Source: Rhodopirellula baltica
GTDB lineage: Bacteria > Planctomycetota > Planctomycetia > Pirellulales > Pirellulaceae
Direction: 5' to 3'
DNA: 64,000 bases
Assembly: GCA_002901265.1 (NCBI GenBank)
Contig: PPHI01000038.1
Location: forward strand, 28,319-92,318
In this document: one piece after another, positions 1 through 9,884 of the stretch
Numbering within the stretch: the stretch's first letter is position 1
Layout: each line of letters opens with the position of its first letter
Program-made: the position numbers and the translations under genes
The notes under the pieces: generated by a model
What the model saw: only the letters and a program-made list of their open reading frames with translations
Told to the model about the DNA's origin: nothing
Database searches by the model: none

Positions 1-546
1 CGGGACACACGGTCCCACACGCTCTGTCGGTTTGGGATTCCGGAACCAGATTCCGATGCCACGTACTATCGCAACGACGAGCTTCGCTTGGAATACGACG
101 ACGAGCGGCGTCTGACACTGAAGTCGTACGACTATCCGAACCCGCCGCACACCGCCGTGGTCAGCGACCTTGACGAAATCAAAACGTTCGTCCGCCATGT
201 GCTGGAGCGGTACGCCAAAAAGGCGGCTGCGGCGAAGAAACGCGAAAAGGTCCGGCTGTTCAAATCGAAAGCGATCATTGCCCAGGTGCGGAAACTGGCC
301 AAGGAAGAACAATTCGACTTTGCGACGACCAATGACACTGTCAAACTGAAACTGTACGTGAAGCTCGCCCCGCACGAGATGATCGAAATCCACGTGCCGT
401 TCAAGCAATTTGAAAAGGTTCTGCCAAAGCTTCGGTCGACGATCCTGAACCTACGCGAACTCTATTCGGAAGGCTTGCGTTTCAAGATGCAGCCGACGAC
501 TCGGTTTCCCTGGAATCTCTCCTGGGTCGAACACCACACTCTGTAG
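1..546 (+). CDS. Uncharacterised protein, 5' end outside window
   Basis: The reading frame is open from the first base to the TAG at 544-546, so the gene very probably begins upstream of the window; the TTG at 88 is only the first possible start inside it. The visible 181 residues are charged and soluble, with a Lys/Arg/Ala-rich helix (KKAAAAKKREK region) in the middle and no signal peptide or membrane segment. I recognise no family. It lies 47 bp upstream of the MoxR/VWA pair on the same strand and could belong to that transcription unit. Existence as a coding region is well supported by codon use; function is unknown. Confidence 0.7.
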   Translation, partial: RDTRSHTLCRFGIPEPDSDATYYRNDELRLEYDDERRLTLKSYDYPNPPHTAVVSDLDEIKTFVRHVLERYAKKAAAAKKREKVRLFKSKAIIAQVRKLAKEEQFDFATTNDTVKLKLYVKLAPHEMIEIHVPFKQFEKVLPKLRSTILNLRELYSEGLRFKMQPTTRFPWNLSWVEHHTL

Positions 547-593
547 AAACAAACGCTGGACGCAGCCGAAAATCGCAGTGCCAGCCAGCCTGA

Positions 594-1712
594 TTGACGA
601 AGGAATCCACATTGGCCGTACGAGTCGACGCGAACGAATTGTTGGAGTTGCTGGAACTGACACCAGCAAGTCAGAACGTGATGCTGGTCGGGCGCCACGG
701 GATCGGTAAAAGCCAAATCATTACCGAGTACTACGCCAAACGTGGTATGCAGGTGATCTCGTTCTTTCTAGGGCAAATGAGCGACCCCGGTGACTTGATC
801 GGGTTGTTGCACAAAGACGAAGCGACTGGACGAAGCGAATTCCTGCCGCCGTATTGGTGGCCCGAAGACGACCAGCCGATCACGCTGTTCCTTGACGAAT
901 TGAACCGCGCTCGCCCAGAGATTCTGCAAGCGGTGATGGAGCTGGCGCTCAACAAAACACTCGCCGGCAAACGCTTGCCCGAAGGCAGTGTGATTGTGTC
1001 GGCGGTCAACGATGGTGACGAATACCAACTCACCGACTTGGATCCCGCACTGATCTCGCGGTTCAACCTCTACGAATTTGCGCCAACAGTTGAAGACTGG
1101 CTGCTGTGGGCAGAACGCACCGGCGTCGATCACCGCATCACGCACTTCATCCAGCAGCAACCGCATTTCCTCGATTCTGTCCTAGCGGGTTCCGGGGCTT
1201 CCAATTCGCCTCCGGAAAGCGATACGGGGTTAAACAAGACGCCCGACCGCCGTGCATGGAATCGCGTCAGTGACTTCATCCGTCCGATCGATCAGTTGCA
1301 AGACAAACACATCAAATTGGTCGCCGGAATCGTCGGTTCGGCGGCCGCGTCTGCGTTCCGCCGCAGTTTGGCAACCCAGCTAGCTGTCAGCCCACCGGAC
1401 GTTCTGTTTGACCTTTCCAAGCACCGCAAAACACTCAACAAGATGACGCTGGCGGAATTGCTGACGTTAAACGAACAGATTCTGATCTGGCTTGCTGGTG
1501 AAAAGTGCCCGACGGACAAAGAAGATGATGCGCGGAAGGGATTGCTCGGTTACCTCAAGCTACTTCGTCGACGAAAGCTTGACGAAGCTGTCGCGCACTG
1601 GGTCGCGACACTGGAGAAACCGAAGTTTGAATCCGTGATGGGCTTTGTGTCCGAGTCGCTGGAGTTGACAGAATTGCTGACCAGCTACATGGAAGGCATC
1701 CGCGTCGAGTAG
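594..1712 (+). CDS. MoxR-type AAA+ ATPase (AAA_5 family)
   Basis: A 372-residue AAA+ ATPase. Walker A is GRHGIGKS near residues 33-40 and Walker B is ITLFLDELNRA near residues 95-105, followed by sensor-like sequence with the conserved ALISRFN block (LDPALISRFNLYEF). The protein has the length and layout of MoxR/RavA-like dynein-related ATPases, which typically act as chaperones for a VWA-domain partner. The next gene, 13 bp downstream, encodes a VWA-like protein, so the two probably form a functional pair. The start used is TTG at 594; a second in-frame TTG at 612 is also possible. Which client complex it remodels cannot be read from the sequence. Confidence 0.85.
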   Translation: MTKESTLAVRVDANELLELLELTPASQNVMLVGRHGIGKSQIITEYYAKRGMQVISFFLGQMSDPGDLIGLLHKDEATGRSEFLPPYWWPEDDQPITLFLDELNRARPEILQAVMELALNKTLAGKRLPEGSVIVSAVNDGDEYQLTDLDPALISRFNLYEFAPTVEDWLLWAERTGVDHRITHFIQQQPHFLDSVLAGSGASNSPPESDTGLNKTPDRRAWNRVSDFIRPIDQLQDKHIKLVAGIVGSAAASAFRRSLATQLAVSPPDVLFDLSKHRKTLNKMTLAELLTLNEQILIWLAGEKCPTDKEDDARKGLLGYLKLLRRRKLDEAVAHWVATLEKPKFESVMGFVSESLELTELLTSYMEGIRVE

Positions 1713-1725
1713 GCACGTAGACTCC

Positions 1726-3087
1726 ATGGCCGCAAAAAAGTCCAGTCGCTTTAACCAACTCTCGCCACGTGAGCGGATCACGCAGGTCGCTGAAACTTGG
1801 TTTCTGACCGAGCCGCTGCTGTTTGCCGCATGGACAATGCACGACGTCGTCGCGCAGCCGGCAATCGAAACGATCCGTGTGGCACGAGGCCGCGTGGAGT
1901 TCAACCCGACGTTCATCGCTTCACTCCGGCGTGATCAACTTCGCGACGTGCTGTCGTTCGAAGCGATGCGAATCCTGCTCGGCCATCCCTACGACCGACG
2001 CAAGCCAGAAGCCGAGTTGTCGTACATGGCAAGCAACCTGACCGTGCAAGAATGCTTGCGGACTGGTTTGCCAGTTCCGCGTGCTCGCGAGGTTTTCTCT
2101 GACGACGCGTTTGATGACCAGTATTTTGAATTTTACTACCGCGAGTTGTCTGAGCGATCTCAACAGGATCCTCCCGAAGATCCCGGTAAATCTGCATCTG
2201 ACGCCCGCGACGAACCGAACGCGAATGAATCGCAAAACGATGCGTCAAACGAAGAGGATGGTGGTGCTGACGATGAAAGTTCAGCCGTCGACGAATCACT
2301 AGCCGAGTCTTCTGACGAAACGGACGATGCACCCGATTCATCCGCCCCAACGCCGGCACCGGCCCCCTCGAGCTTGGATGCGTATGCCGATCCGCAAGCA
2401 GTTGGTGTCGAAAACACACTGGAGTGGGACAGTGACGAACTGCTCCAAGATGAAATCCACACGGCAGTCCGCGAAGCAGCCGAACACAACGGCTGGGGGT
2501 CAATTGCGGGATCGGCAAAAGAGCAGCTTCTTGCGACGCTGAATCCAAAGCTGAACTATCGCGCTGTGCTACGTCAGTTCCGTCAAAGTGTGTTGGCCGT
2601 ACAACGAAGACTGACACGGATGAAGCCAAGCCGGCGATACGGTTTCGCACAGATGGGAAGTCGCTACGACTTTACGACAAAGCTGTTGTTCGCCGTTGAC
2701 GTTTCAGGCTCCATGAACCACAGCGATTTGCAAGCCGGATTCTCGGTCGTTAGCAATTTCTTTCGCTACGGTGTCGAATCGGTCGACGTGATTTGGTTTG
2801 ACGTCCAGATCCAATCCGAAGTCATGACGCTGAAACGAGCCAAACGCGACTTCGTCGTTACAGGTCGCGGCGGGACCGAGTTTCAACCCGTCATCGATTT
2901 TATCGACGAACATCGCCAGTACGACGGGCTGATCATCTTTACTGATGGCTATGCGGCAGTGCCACGACTGCCACAGAATCGACGCACACGGATCCTGTGG
3001 CTTTTCAAAGACGAATCGACCTTCAATCAGATGGATCCACAGCTTGCCAAACTTGGCAAAGCCGCGTTTCTTCGAAGCAACCGCTAG
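1726..3087 (+). CDS. VWA-like protein with degenerate metallopeptidase-like N-domain (DUF2201 type)
   Basis: A 453-residue soluble protein. Residues ~20-145 resemble the metallopeptidase-like N-domain of DUF2201 proteins, but the position of the zinc motif reads FEAMR followed by LLGHPYDRR, so both HExxH histidines are missing. Residues ~150-225 are an acidic Asp/Glu/Ser-rich linker. Residues ~315-450 form a VWA-like domain with the metal-binding DxSxS motif (AVDVSGSMN) and a later IIFTDGYA strand. It follows the MoxR ATPase by 13 bp, the usual arrangement for a MoxR-VWA chaperone pair. ATG at 1726 starts the gene. Family assignment is good; the biological role is unknown. Confidence 0.8.
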   Translation: MAAKKSSRFNQLSPRERITQVAETWFLTEPLLFAAWTMHDVVAQPAIETIRVARGRVEFNPTFIASLRRDQLRDVLSFEAMRILLGHPYDRRKPEAELSYMASNLTVQECLRTGLPVPRAREVFSDDAFDDQYFEFYYRELSERSQQDPPEDPGKSASDARDEPNANESQNDASNEEDGGADDESSAVDESLAESSDETDDAPDSSAPTPAPAPSSLDAYADPQAVGVENTLEWDSDELLQDEIHTAVREAAEHNGWGSIAGSAKEQLLATLNPKLNYRAVLRQFRQSVLAVQRRLTRMKPSRRYGFAQMGSRYDFTTKLLFAVDVSGSMNHSDLQAGFSVVSNFFRYGVESVDVIWFDVQIQSEVMTLKRAKRDFVVTGRGGTEFQPVIDFIDEHRQYDGLIIFTDGYAAVPRLPQNRRTRILWLFKDESTFNQMDPQLAKLGKAAFLRSNR

Positions 3088-3117
3088 CGGCCCGTTAGCG
3101 TTCGCAACAGGGTGCTG

Positions 3118-4125
3118 TTAGCCTTCGCAACATGGGGCGGGCGTGCGAGGATTGAACGCCACCGTTGTCGTTGACTCGTTGCCGGACATAGCGCGCTCGG
3201 CTTCCTCGATCGCAGCGTCCGCGTCATCCGCATTGGCGGTTTGTGGATTGCGAACAAATAGAAAGATCGCGACGCCAACCCATACGAACGCAAATCCGAT
3301 CATCCGTTGAACGCTGACAGTTTCGCCGAAGTACGCGACACCACAGATAAATTGCAACGTTGGGCCGACGTATTGCAACACGCCGATCACCGACAGTGGA
3401 ACTCGCTGAGTCGCTGCCGAAAAGAGCGCGAGCGGAATCAACGTGAACATGCCGCCAAGCATCAACAGCGCGTCTACTTTCCAGTTGTGAACCGAAAATG
3501 CCGCTTCGCCCGTCGACTGCAACCATCCTAAGTAGATGATCGTCGGGATGATCAGTACCGCGGTTTCGATCAGCAAGCCATACATCACGTCCAGCTGAGC
3601 CTTCTTTTTCAGCAGCGCGTAACCGGCGAACGAAGACGCCATGAACAAAGAAACCCAGGGAAATTCTCCCGTTCCGATCGCCATCACGGCCACGCCGACG
3701 GTTGCAAACCCGATCGCTACCCACCGCGAGGCCCGGAGGGTCTCCCCTAGCACTAGGACGCCCAACAGAACATTGAACAGCGGGTTGATGTAATAGCCGA
3801 GCGACGATAGCAGCACGCGATCGTGGGTGACCGCCCACAGAAATGCCAACCAGTTGATTGCGATCAAGATTGCCGAGCCTGCGTAGAGTGCCAACGTTTT
3901 CCGATTGAAAACCGTCTTGAGCAGCTTTTTCCGCAGGTCCTGATGAAGCGTGTAAAAGCGGGCGGCGGCGATCAGCAGCGAGAACGCGAACGCCCAGGCG
4001 ATTCGATGACACACCAGTTCCAACGCGGGGGTCCCCCGCAGGAAGCTCCAAAAGATCGGGAACACGCCCCAAATGGTGTTGGCGATGATCGCGAAGGCGA
4101 AGCCAAGCTGGGTGGAATTAAACAT
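3118..4125 (-). CDS. rarD: RarD-type EamA/DMT-family permease
   Basis: An inner-membrane protein of 335 residues with about ten hydrophobic helices and two EamA repeats, matching RarD. Family sequence is evident in the N-terminal FAIIANTIWGVFPIFW block, the NWLAFLWAV region and the YYINPLFNVLLG segment. RarD proteins are annotated as chloramphenicol-sensitivity permeases, but their physiological substrate is poorly established. I chose ATG at 4125 rather than the in-frame start at 4161: a GGGGAG ribosome-binding sequence lies six bases before it, and it removes a 12-residue tail atypical of the family. The gene is convergent with the VWA gene and divergent from the DUF58 operon, and so separates the two MoxR/VWA-related units. 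Confidence 0.88.
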   Translation of the reverse strand: MFNSTQLGFAFAIIANTIWGVFPIFWSFLRGTPALELVCHRIAWAFAFSLLIAAARFYTLHQDLRKKLLKTVFNRKTLALYAGSAILIAINWLAFLWAVTHDRVLLSSLGYYINPLFNVLLGVLVLGETLRASRWVAIGFATVGVAVMAIGTGEFPWVSLFMASSFAGYALLKKKAQLDVMYGLLIETAVLIIPTIIYLGWLQSTGEAAFSVHNWKVDALLMLGGMFTLIPLALFSAATQRVPLSVIGVLQYVGPTLQFICGVAYFGETVSVQRMIGFAFVWVGVAIFLFVRNPQTANADDADAAIEEAERAMSGNESTTTVAFNPRTPAPCCEG

Positions 4126-4316
4126 GCAATCTCCCCATCGGATGGGGGCAATCGTGGTCAAGGGAAAGGGAAACTTGCTTACAATAGCCTGGATACAATG
4201 GGATGATTAAACGTCGTTTAACTACGCCAGCCGTTTGGCAGACACATCAAAGTTTTGCCGACGTGATCTCTCCCAACGTCCCACCCCGCTTCAAACGTCG
4301 TTGACTTTTTTCGCCA

Positions 4317-5225
4317 ATGCGAATCTTGGACTTTGTCAAACCGAAAGAACTGGCTCGGGTCGCGAGACTTCAAATGCTTGCCCGAGAAGTTGTGGAGGGC
4401 TATTGCACTGGCAGACACCGTTCACCCCACAAAGGGTTCAGTGTCGAATTCAAAGAACACCGCCAATACGTTCAAGGCGACGAGCTGAAGAACATCGACT
4501 GGAAGGTCTTTGCAAAAAGTGACCGACTGTTCATCCGCCAATACGAAGAAGAAACCAATCTCCGTTGCAGCATCTTGGTCGATCAAAGCGGATCGATGGA
4601 ATACGGCGGAACACGAAGTGTCGAGGGTTTAACCAAACGCGAATATGCGGTCCGACTTTCTGCCGCTATCGCATACTTTTTATTGGGCCAGCAAGACCCT
4701 GTCGGGTTGATCACCTTCGATAACGAAATCCGCAACCAAGTCCCACTACGCAGTCGCCCGTCACACCTTCGCGCGATCTTAACCGCACTGCTGTCGAACC
4801 ATGATCGCCGCGAAACTGATTTGGGAAATGTTTTTCGCAAAGTGATCACCAAGCTCGGCAAACGCGGGCTGGTCGTGATCCTGTCAGATTCGATGGGCGA
4901 CATCGAGTCGTTGTCTCGCTCACTTGCCCAAATGCGTGCCGCCCGCCACGAAGTCATCTTCTTCCAAATCTTGGATCCGGACGAAGTTGACTTCCCGTTC
5001 ACCGGACGAGTTCAATTCAAGGACCTCGAACTGGCTGCGCCCGAACAGATGGTTGATGCCCGTGTGCTCGGTGATGCCTACCGACAACGACTTCTGCAAC
5101 ACAACGATGACTTGAAGGAAGCGTGTCGCCGTAGTCGCGTTGACCTCGTTCAGGTGACGACGGACCAGCCTTTTGTTGATGTCTTGCACGAGTACGTTGC
5201 CGCTCGGCGGAGGCTGACGCGATGA
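4317..5225 (+). CDS. DUF58 domain protein (VWA-like), first gene of the BatA/VWA operon
   Basis: A 302-residue DUF58 protein. The diagnostic block is present: an SVEFKEHRQYVQGDELKNID segment, then WKVFAKSDRLFIRQYEEET, then a VWA-like strand with the metal site DQSGSME. DUF58 proteins usually accompany a MoxR ATPase and BatA-type VWA proteins; a MoxR gene lies 2.6 kb upstream but is separated by rarD on the other strand. The stop overlaps the start of the next gene by four bases (ATGA at 5222-5225), implying translational coupling. The protein is likely cytoplasmic, since no membrane segment is visible. It heads the operon running to 17511; the 190 bp before it is the likely promoter region. 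Confidence 0.9.
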   Translation: MRILDFVKPKELARVARLQMLAREVVEGYCTGRHRSPHKGFSVEFKEHRQYVQGDELKNIDWKVFAKSDRLFIRQYEEETNLRCSILVDQSGSMEYGGTRSVEGLTKREYAVRLSAAIAYFLLGQQDPVGLITFDNEIRNQVPLRSRPSHLRAILTALLSNHDRRETDLGNVFRKVITKLGKRGLVVILSDSMGDIESLSRSLAQMRAARHEVIFFQILDPDEVDFPFTGRVQFKDLELAAPEQMVDARVLGDAYRQRLLQHNDDLKEACRRSRVDLVQVTTDQPFVDVLHEYVAARRRLTR

Positions 5226-7495
5226 ACTTGCTCAACGGAGTCTTAGCGTTCGGAGCGTTGGCATTCTCCATTCCGCTTGTCATCCACCTGTTCTTTCGCA
5301 GTCGTTTCCAGACGATTGACTGGGGCGCGATGCATTTGCTTCAAGCGGTCGTGCAGGTAAATCGCCGGAGGATGCAACTCGCCAATCTGCTCTTGCTTTT
5401 GCTGCGTTGCCTGATTCCTGTCATCCTCGCATTCTGCCTCGCCCGTCCCGTTTGGACTGGGCTCAAGGCGGTCGCCGGTGACACCCCAAAAACGTTGATT
5501 ATCGCAATCGACGATTCACGCAGCATGTCCTTGACACCACAGGGTCAGCCTTCGCTGTTAGAGCAAGCAAAAGAACAACTACGATCGGTTCTGGGCGAAC
5601 TTTCACGCCGCGACGAAGTGATCCTTGTTCGATCTTCGCGTGTCGCCTCGGTCCCGTCGAAGATGGGCGTTTCCGAAGCATTGACCAAGTTGCGAAAACT
5701 CTCACCCGAAGGCGGCCCTACGACGATCGGGCAGTTGCTTGAGGCCGCCGTGGTTGCCGCTCAAGATGCGACTCACCGCAGGCGGCAAATTGTTCTCCTC
5801 AGCGACTTTCAAGAATGCATCATCGATGCAACAAGCCTGGAAACGGCGCAGCGAGTCGCTGATGAAACCAAGGTGCTCGCCGGTCAGGGCGTCGAAACGT
5901 ACTTTGACTTCATCGATCTCCAACCGGACTGGGACGCGATCAACAACGTCTCCGTCGATTCGGTCTCTGTCCAATCACCCGTCGTCGTCCGCCAACGCGC
6001 CGGTGTTTACGAAGCAACCATCCGCAACAGCGGTGAAGCGGCAGCAAACGATGTGCGACTTGTCTGGTCAATCGATGGTCAATCGTTGGACCCACGAACC
6101 ATCTCGGTTGACGCCAAAAGTGTCGTTACAAATCGTCTGACTCAAACGATCGATGATCCTGGCCAGCACCTTGTCACCGCAATGATCGATCGATCTGACA
6201 TGCTGATCGAAGACAATCATCGTGGGGTGGTCGTTGATGTAATGTCCGCCGTCAACGTTTTGTTGGTCGACGGAAAACCAAGTTCACGACCGCTCGGTGG
6301 ACAGGCTGATTTTCTGGCGATCGCGTTGAGCCCCTTCGCTTTCGGCGGCGATGACCGACCAGACCCGGTAAAGTCGTCGGTCGTTACGGTCGACCAGATG
6401 CCAGCGTCAATCAGCGAGGACGCGCCACGCGTCGTCATCCTCGCCGATGTTCCCGCTTTGCAACCGGAACAACGTTCGACACTTGTCGACTTCGTTAATC
6501 AAGGCGGCGCATTGGTGGTGTTCGATGGGCCAGACGTCGATATCGAAACCTACAATGCGACTTGGCAAGCCGACGGGCAGTCACTCTCGTTTCCGGCGGT
6601 GCTCGGAACCGTCAACCAAACCGCTCAGGAGGATTCCGATCAAGGCCTCGATAGCGCCAAACTTTCATTCAGCATCGATCGACCCAACCCGCAGTACGAC
6701 CCTTGGAAAGTGATCGCCAACGGTAACGGCAATCCATTTTCCGACGTCACACTCAATGCTTATCGCCGATTGTCGTTCGACAAAACTCTGTCACCGGAAG
6801 CCCAATCGGCAAAACGAGTGTTGATGCAGACGACGGCGGGCGACTTACTCGCTGTCGCCGCTCCCGTCGGTGAAGGCACGATCGTCCAGTTCGCTTTTAC
6901 GGCAAACGACGCTTGGAGCAACTTACCGTTGCGTCCCGTGTTCCTTCCAATGGTCAGTCAAATGGTCCTCGACCTAGCAGGAAAACGCGAGCAATGGGAT
7001 ATCCCCGTGGGTCAGCCTCTTGTGCTGGATTCGAGCGATTTTGAAGCGACCGACTTGGAAGCCAGCGACAACTCGATTCGCTGGTCGGTGACGTTGCCTG
7101 ATGGTGAGGTGGCCCAAGCAATGCCGAGTGGTGACGAAGTGCTTCGTTTCACGGACACGTACCAAGAAGGCTTGTATACGATTGCCCGCCGGTCAGCGAT
7201 GGATAATCAAACCGCTGCCAAGAGCGTACCTTCCGTCGTCCGCTTGGTCTCTGTCGACGCAAATGAATCCTCGCTGCGTGGAGCCGGACAGCAGCAAATC
7301 GACCGCTTGCGCGAGTCTCTACAAGCGTCGCTTTTCGACGACGCCTCTGGACTGAATGCGGCCGATCGCACACGGCAATTTGGTCGGGAAATCTGGCGTT
7401 GGCTGTGGTGTGTGCTGCTCGTCGCATTAGTCGCTGAACTCTGGCTGCAACAAAATGTTCTCGCGAAACGACGAGTTCAAGGAGGGATCCGATGA
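5222..7495 (+). CDS. BatA-like membrane protein with VWA domain
   Basis: 757 residues. The N-terminus (LAFGALAFSIPLVIHLFFR...) matches the BatA/TIGR02226 membrane domain, with a second hydrophobic helix at ~residues 58-80. A VWA domain follows, with the metal site DDSRSMS near residue 98. The middle is a long periplasmic-looking beta-rich region with glutamine-amidotransferase-like elements (VVILADVPAL, FVNQGGALVVFDG). A last helix near residues 725-745 precedes a basic tail. In this family the protein is membrane-anchored and probably works with DUF58 and MoxR. Start and stop both overlap neighbouring genes by four bases. Confidence 0.85.
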   Translation: MNLLNGVLAFGALAFSIPLVIHLFFRSRFQTIDWGAMHLLQAVVQVNRRRMQLANLLLLLLRCLIPVILAFCLARPVWTGLKAVAGDTPKTLIIAIDDSRSMSLTPQGQPSLLEQAKEQLRSVLGELSRRDEVILVRSSRVASVPSKMGVSEALTKLRKLSPEGGPTTIGQLLEAAVVAAQDATHRRRQIVLLSDFQECIIDATSLETAQRVADETKVLAGQGVETYFDFIDLQPDWDAINNVSVDSVSVQSPVVVRQRAGVYEATIRNSGEAAANDVRLVWSIDGQSLDPRTISVDAKSVVTNRLTQTIDDPGQHLVTAMIDRSDMLIEDNHRGVVVDVMSAVNVLLVDGKPSSRPLGGQADFLAIALSPFAFGGDDRPDPVKSSVVTVDQMPASISEDAPRVVILADVPALQPEQRSTLVDFVNQGGALVVFDGPDVDIETYNATWQADGQSLSFPAVLGTVNQTAQEDSDQGLDSAKLSFSIDRPNPQYDPWKVIANGNGNPFSDVTLNAYRRLSFDKTLSPEAQSAKRVLMQTTAGDLLAVAAPVGEGTIVQFAFTANDAWSNLPLRPVFLPMVSQMVLDLAGKREQWDIPVGQPLVLDSSDFEATDLEASDNSIRWSVTLPDGEVAQAMPSGDEVLRFTDTYQEGLYTIARRSAMDNQTAAKSVPSVVRLVSVDANESSLRGAGQQQIDRLRESLQASLFDDASGLNAADRTRQFGREIWRWLWCVLLVALVAELWLQQNVLAKRRVQGGIR

Positions 7496-9861
7496 GCTTG
7501 CCCCTCGTCGCTTCGCTTCGATTCGCCGGCGACTACCCGATCTGGTTGGTCGTGTTATTCACGCTGGCGGCAATCGTCGCGGTTCTTGCGTTGTACCAAC
7601 GCGAAACACAACAGTTGCCAAATCCGTACCGCTGGTTGTTACCCGCGCTTCGAGCCACTGCCGTTGCAATGGTCGTCTTGGTGATCGCCGGACCGGTTTG
7701 GCATCGACGGCAAGTGATCGGCACCCTTGGACGAGTGATCTTTGCGATCGATACGTCCAACAGCATGTCGCTGAAAGATAGCCAAGGTGATTCCGGCCAA
7801 CCCACTCGGCTCCAGCGGGCAACCAATTTGCTGATGGGGTCAACGACGGAACTGGGCTGGCTGGAGAAAATCAAGCAAACACATGTCGTTGACGTTGTCG
7901 CGTTCGATCAAGGAAGCGTGTCGCCGATTTGGTCCAGTGACGATGGGGGAGAGACTCCCCAATCGCTTGACCTTTCTGCCTCCGGTGCGGCAACCGATTT
8001 GGCTTCACCCCTGAATGCAGTTCTCGCGTCGCTGAATCTCAACGACGGCGGTTCGACCGATTCGAGCAAGGCCCAACAGGACTCCATGCGCAGATCAGCG
8101 TTGGTCTTGATGACCGACGGACAGCAAACACTGGCCAACATGGGCGGCCGAAGCAGCACCGCATTGGCAAACCATTTGAAACTCGGTGGCACCGAAGTCG
8201 TCACGATGGGATTTGGGTCAACCGAGGAGCCGCCTGACGTTGGAATTTTCGAAGTCCGTCACCCACAGACGGTGGCCCGCGAAGGCCGATTGACCGGTGA
8301 ACTGGTCATGAAACAATCCGGCGAACGGGGGACACCAATCGGCATCGCTATCGAATCCGAAGGAGAGGTCGTTTGGAAAAGCGATTTGTTGCTTGACGAT
8401 CAATCAGTTCGCAACGTGCCTTTCGATATCGATGTGCAAGCGATCGTCGAGCGTTTGAAACGCAAAACACCACGCGGAATTGAGCGGAACAACGAAGTCA
8501 TCCAGCTGACTGCCAGCGTGACGTCACCCGGAAATAATTATGCGACCGACAATGATCGCATGGACTTTCGTGTCACCGCATCGACAAGAGATCGCCATCT
8601 ATTAATTGTCGACGGCTCCAGTCGCTGGGAAGAACGCTATCTCAAAAACCTGTTTCAACGAGATCCCGCATGGACCGCAAATGTTGTCGTCTTCGGACCT
8701 GGCACCAGCGAGCCTTCGCTTCCTCTTGGTAATCGCGAAGGGCAGTTCCCCGATAGCGATACGGCGTTTGCGGAGTACGACGCGGTGTTGCTTGGCGAGG
8801 TGGAACCGTCGCTTCTGCGCACCGAGGATCGCGGCCGCTTGATGCGGTTCGTCGCCAACGGTGGCGGACTGATTTTGATCGAGGGTCGATTCGGCAAACT
8901 CCGTACACTCGCGTCAACAGAGTTCGGCGAATTGATGCCCGTCAGGTACCTGGGCAGCCAGATTTTGAACGAACCGACCGGCATCCGCCCAACCGATCTT
9001 GGAATGGAACAGCCCGCATTGTCCCTGGCGGATGGGATTGAAAACCTGCAACGGTTTTGGATGCAATTGCCTCCGCCGATGTGGTCAACCAATGTGGAAT
9101 TAACCAAAGGTTCTGAATCATGGGCGGATGCGGTCATCCGCAATGCCCAATCGACTCCTTGGCTTGCAACTCGTATGTATGGTTCCGGCCGAGTCTTTTA
9201 TTGTGGATCCGACCAGACATGGCGTTGGCGTTACAAGGTCGCTGACCGCTTCCATGCGCGATTCTGGAACCAGCTTGTCGTTGCCGCGATGGATCCGCCG
9301 TACTCGGCAAGTGATCAATTCGTTTCACTCGGTACGGACCGCGTGGAGTATTCGGCAGGTGATCCGGTTGAAGTCCGCGCGAGGCTTCGAGATGGGCGAG
9401 GCAATCCCGTCACCGATACGACGGTGGATGCGATGGTGATGCGTGATGGGATCGTCATCGCGACAGTCCCCTTGTCTGTGGACCAACCGGAACGCGGGAC
9501 TTTTAAAGGATTGCTGCAGACGCTCTCGCCCGGCGAATACACCGTTCGAATTCGTGCTAGCGGCTTTGACGAGTCGGCTTTGCTTGCCACCACACCGATC
9601 TGGATCAACCAGCCACGCAACGCGGAGATGTTGCGGATGAGCTTGAATGAAACAACGCTGCGAGAGATCGCGTCGGCCGGCGGTGGCGACTACTACCACG
9701 AGTCAGACGCGCAGGGCATCCTTCAACACCTCAAACCGCTTTCGAGTGGCACTATCATCGAAACCGATACGGTGCTCTGGCAATCGTATTTCTGGTTTCT
9801 GCCGATCATTGCGCTGCTTTCCGTTGAATGGTGGTGCCGCAAGCGTGCGGGTTTGGTTTAA
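7492..9861 (+). CDS. VWA domain membrane protein with glutamine-amidotransferase-like region
   Basis: 789 residues. Two N-terminal hydrophobic helices (~residues 16-36 and 50-72) precede a VWA domain with the metal site DTSNSMS near residue 86 and a LVLMTDGQQT strand. Residues ~365-490 resemble the class I glutamine-amidotransferase-like fold common in planctomycete VWA membrane proteins (LLIVDGSSRWEERYL; FVANGGGLILIEG), without an obvious catalytic Cys-His-Glu triad. A C-terminal helix (SYFWFLPIIALLSVEWW) anchors the end. The start ATG at 7492 overlaps the previous stop as ATGA and has a strong AAGGAGGG site seven bases upstream, unusual here, suggesting higher translation of this member of the operon. 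Confidence 0.83.
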   Translation: MSLPLVASLRFAGDYPIWLVVLFTLAAIVAVLALYQRETQQLPNPYRWLLPALRATAVAMVVLVIAGPVWHRRQVIGTLGRVIFAIDTSNSMSLKDSQGDSGQPTRLQRATNLLMGSTTELGWLEKIKQTHVVDVVAFDQGSVSPIWSSDDGGETPQSLDLSASGAATDLASPLNAVLASLNLNDGGSTDSSKAQQDSMRRSALVLMTDGQQTLANMGGRSSTALANHLKLGGTEVVTMGFGSTEEPPDVGIFEVRHPQTVAREGRLTGELVMKQSGERGTPIGIAIESEGEVVWKSDLLLDDQSVRNVPFDIDVQAIVERLKRKTPRGIERNNEVIQLTASVTSPGNNYATDNDRMDFRVTASTRDRHLLIVDGSSRWEERYLKNLFQRDPAWTANVVVFGPGTSEPSLPLGNREGQFPDSDTAFAEYDAVLLGEVEPSLLRTEDRGRLMRFVANGGGLILIEGRFGKLRTLASTEFGELMPVRYLGSQILNEPTGIRPTDLGMEQPALSLADGIENLQRFWMQLPPPMWSTNVELTKGSESWADAVIRNAQSTPWLATRMYGSGRVFYCGSDQTWRWRYKVADRFHARFWNQLVVAAMDPPYSASDQFVSLGTDRVEYSAGDPVEVRARLRDGRGNPVTDTTVDAMVMRDGIVIATVPLSVDQPERGTFKGLLQTLSPGEYTVRIRASGFDESALLATTPIWINQPRNAEMLRMSLNETTLREIASAGGGDYYHESDAQGILQHLKPLSSGTIIETDTVLWQSYFWFLPIIALLSVEWWCRKRAGLV

Positions 9862-9884
9862 CCGAGACAGGACGAAATTTGGCG

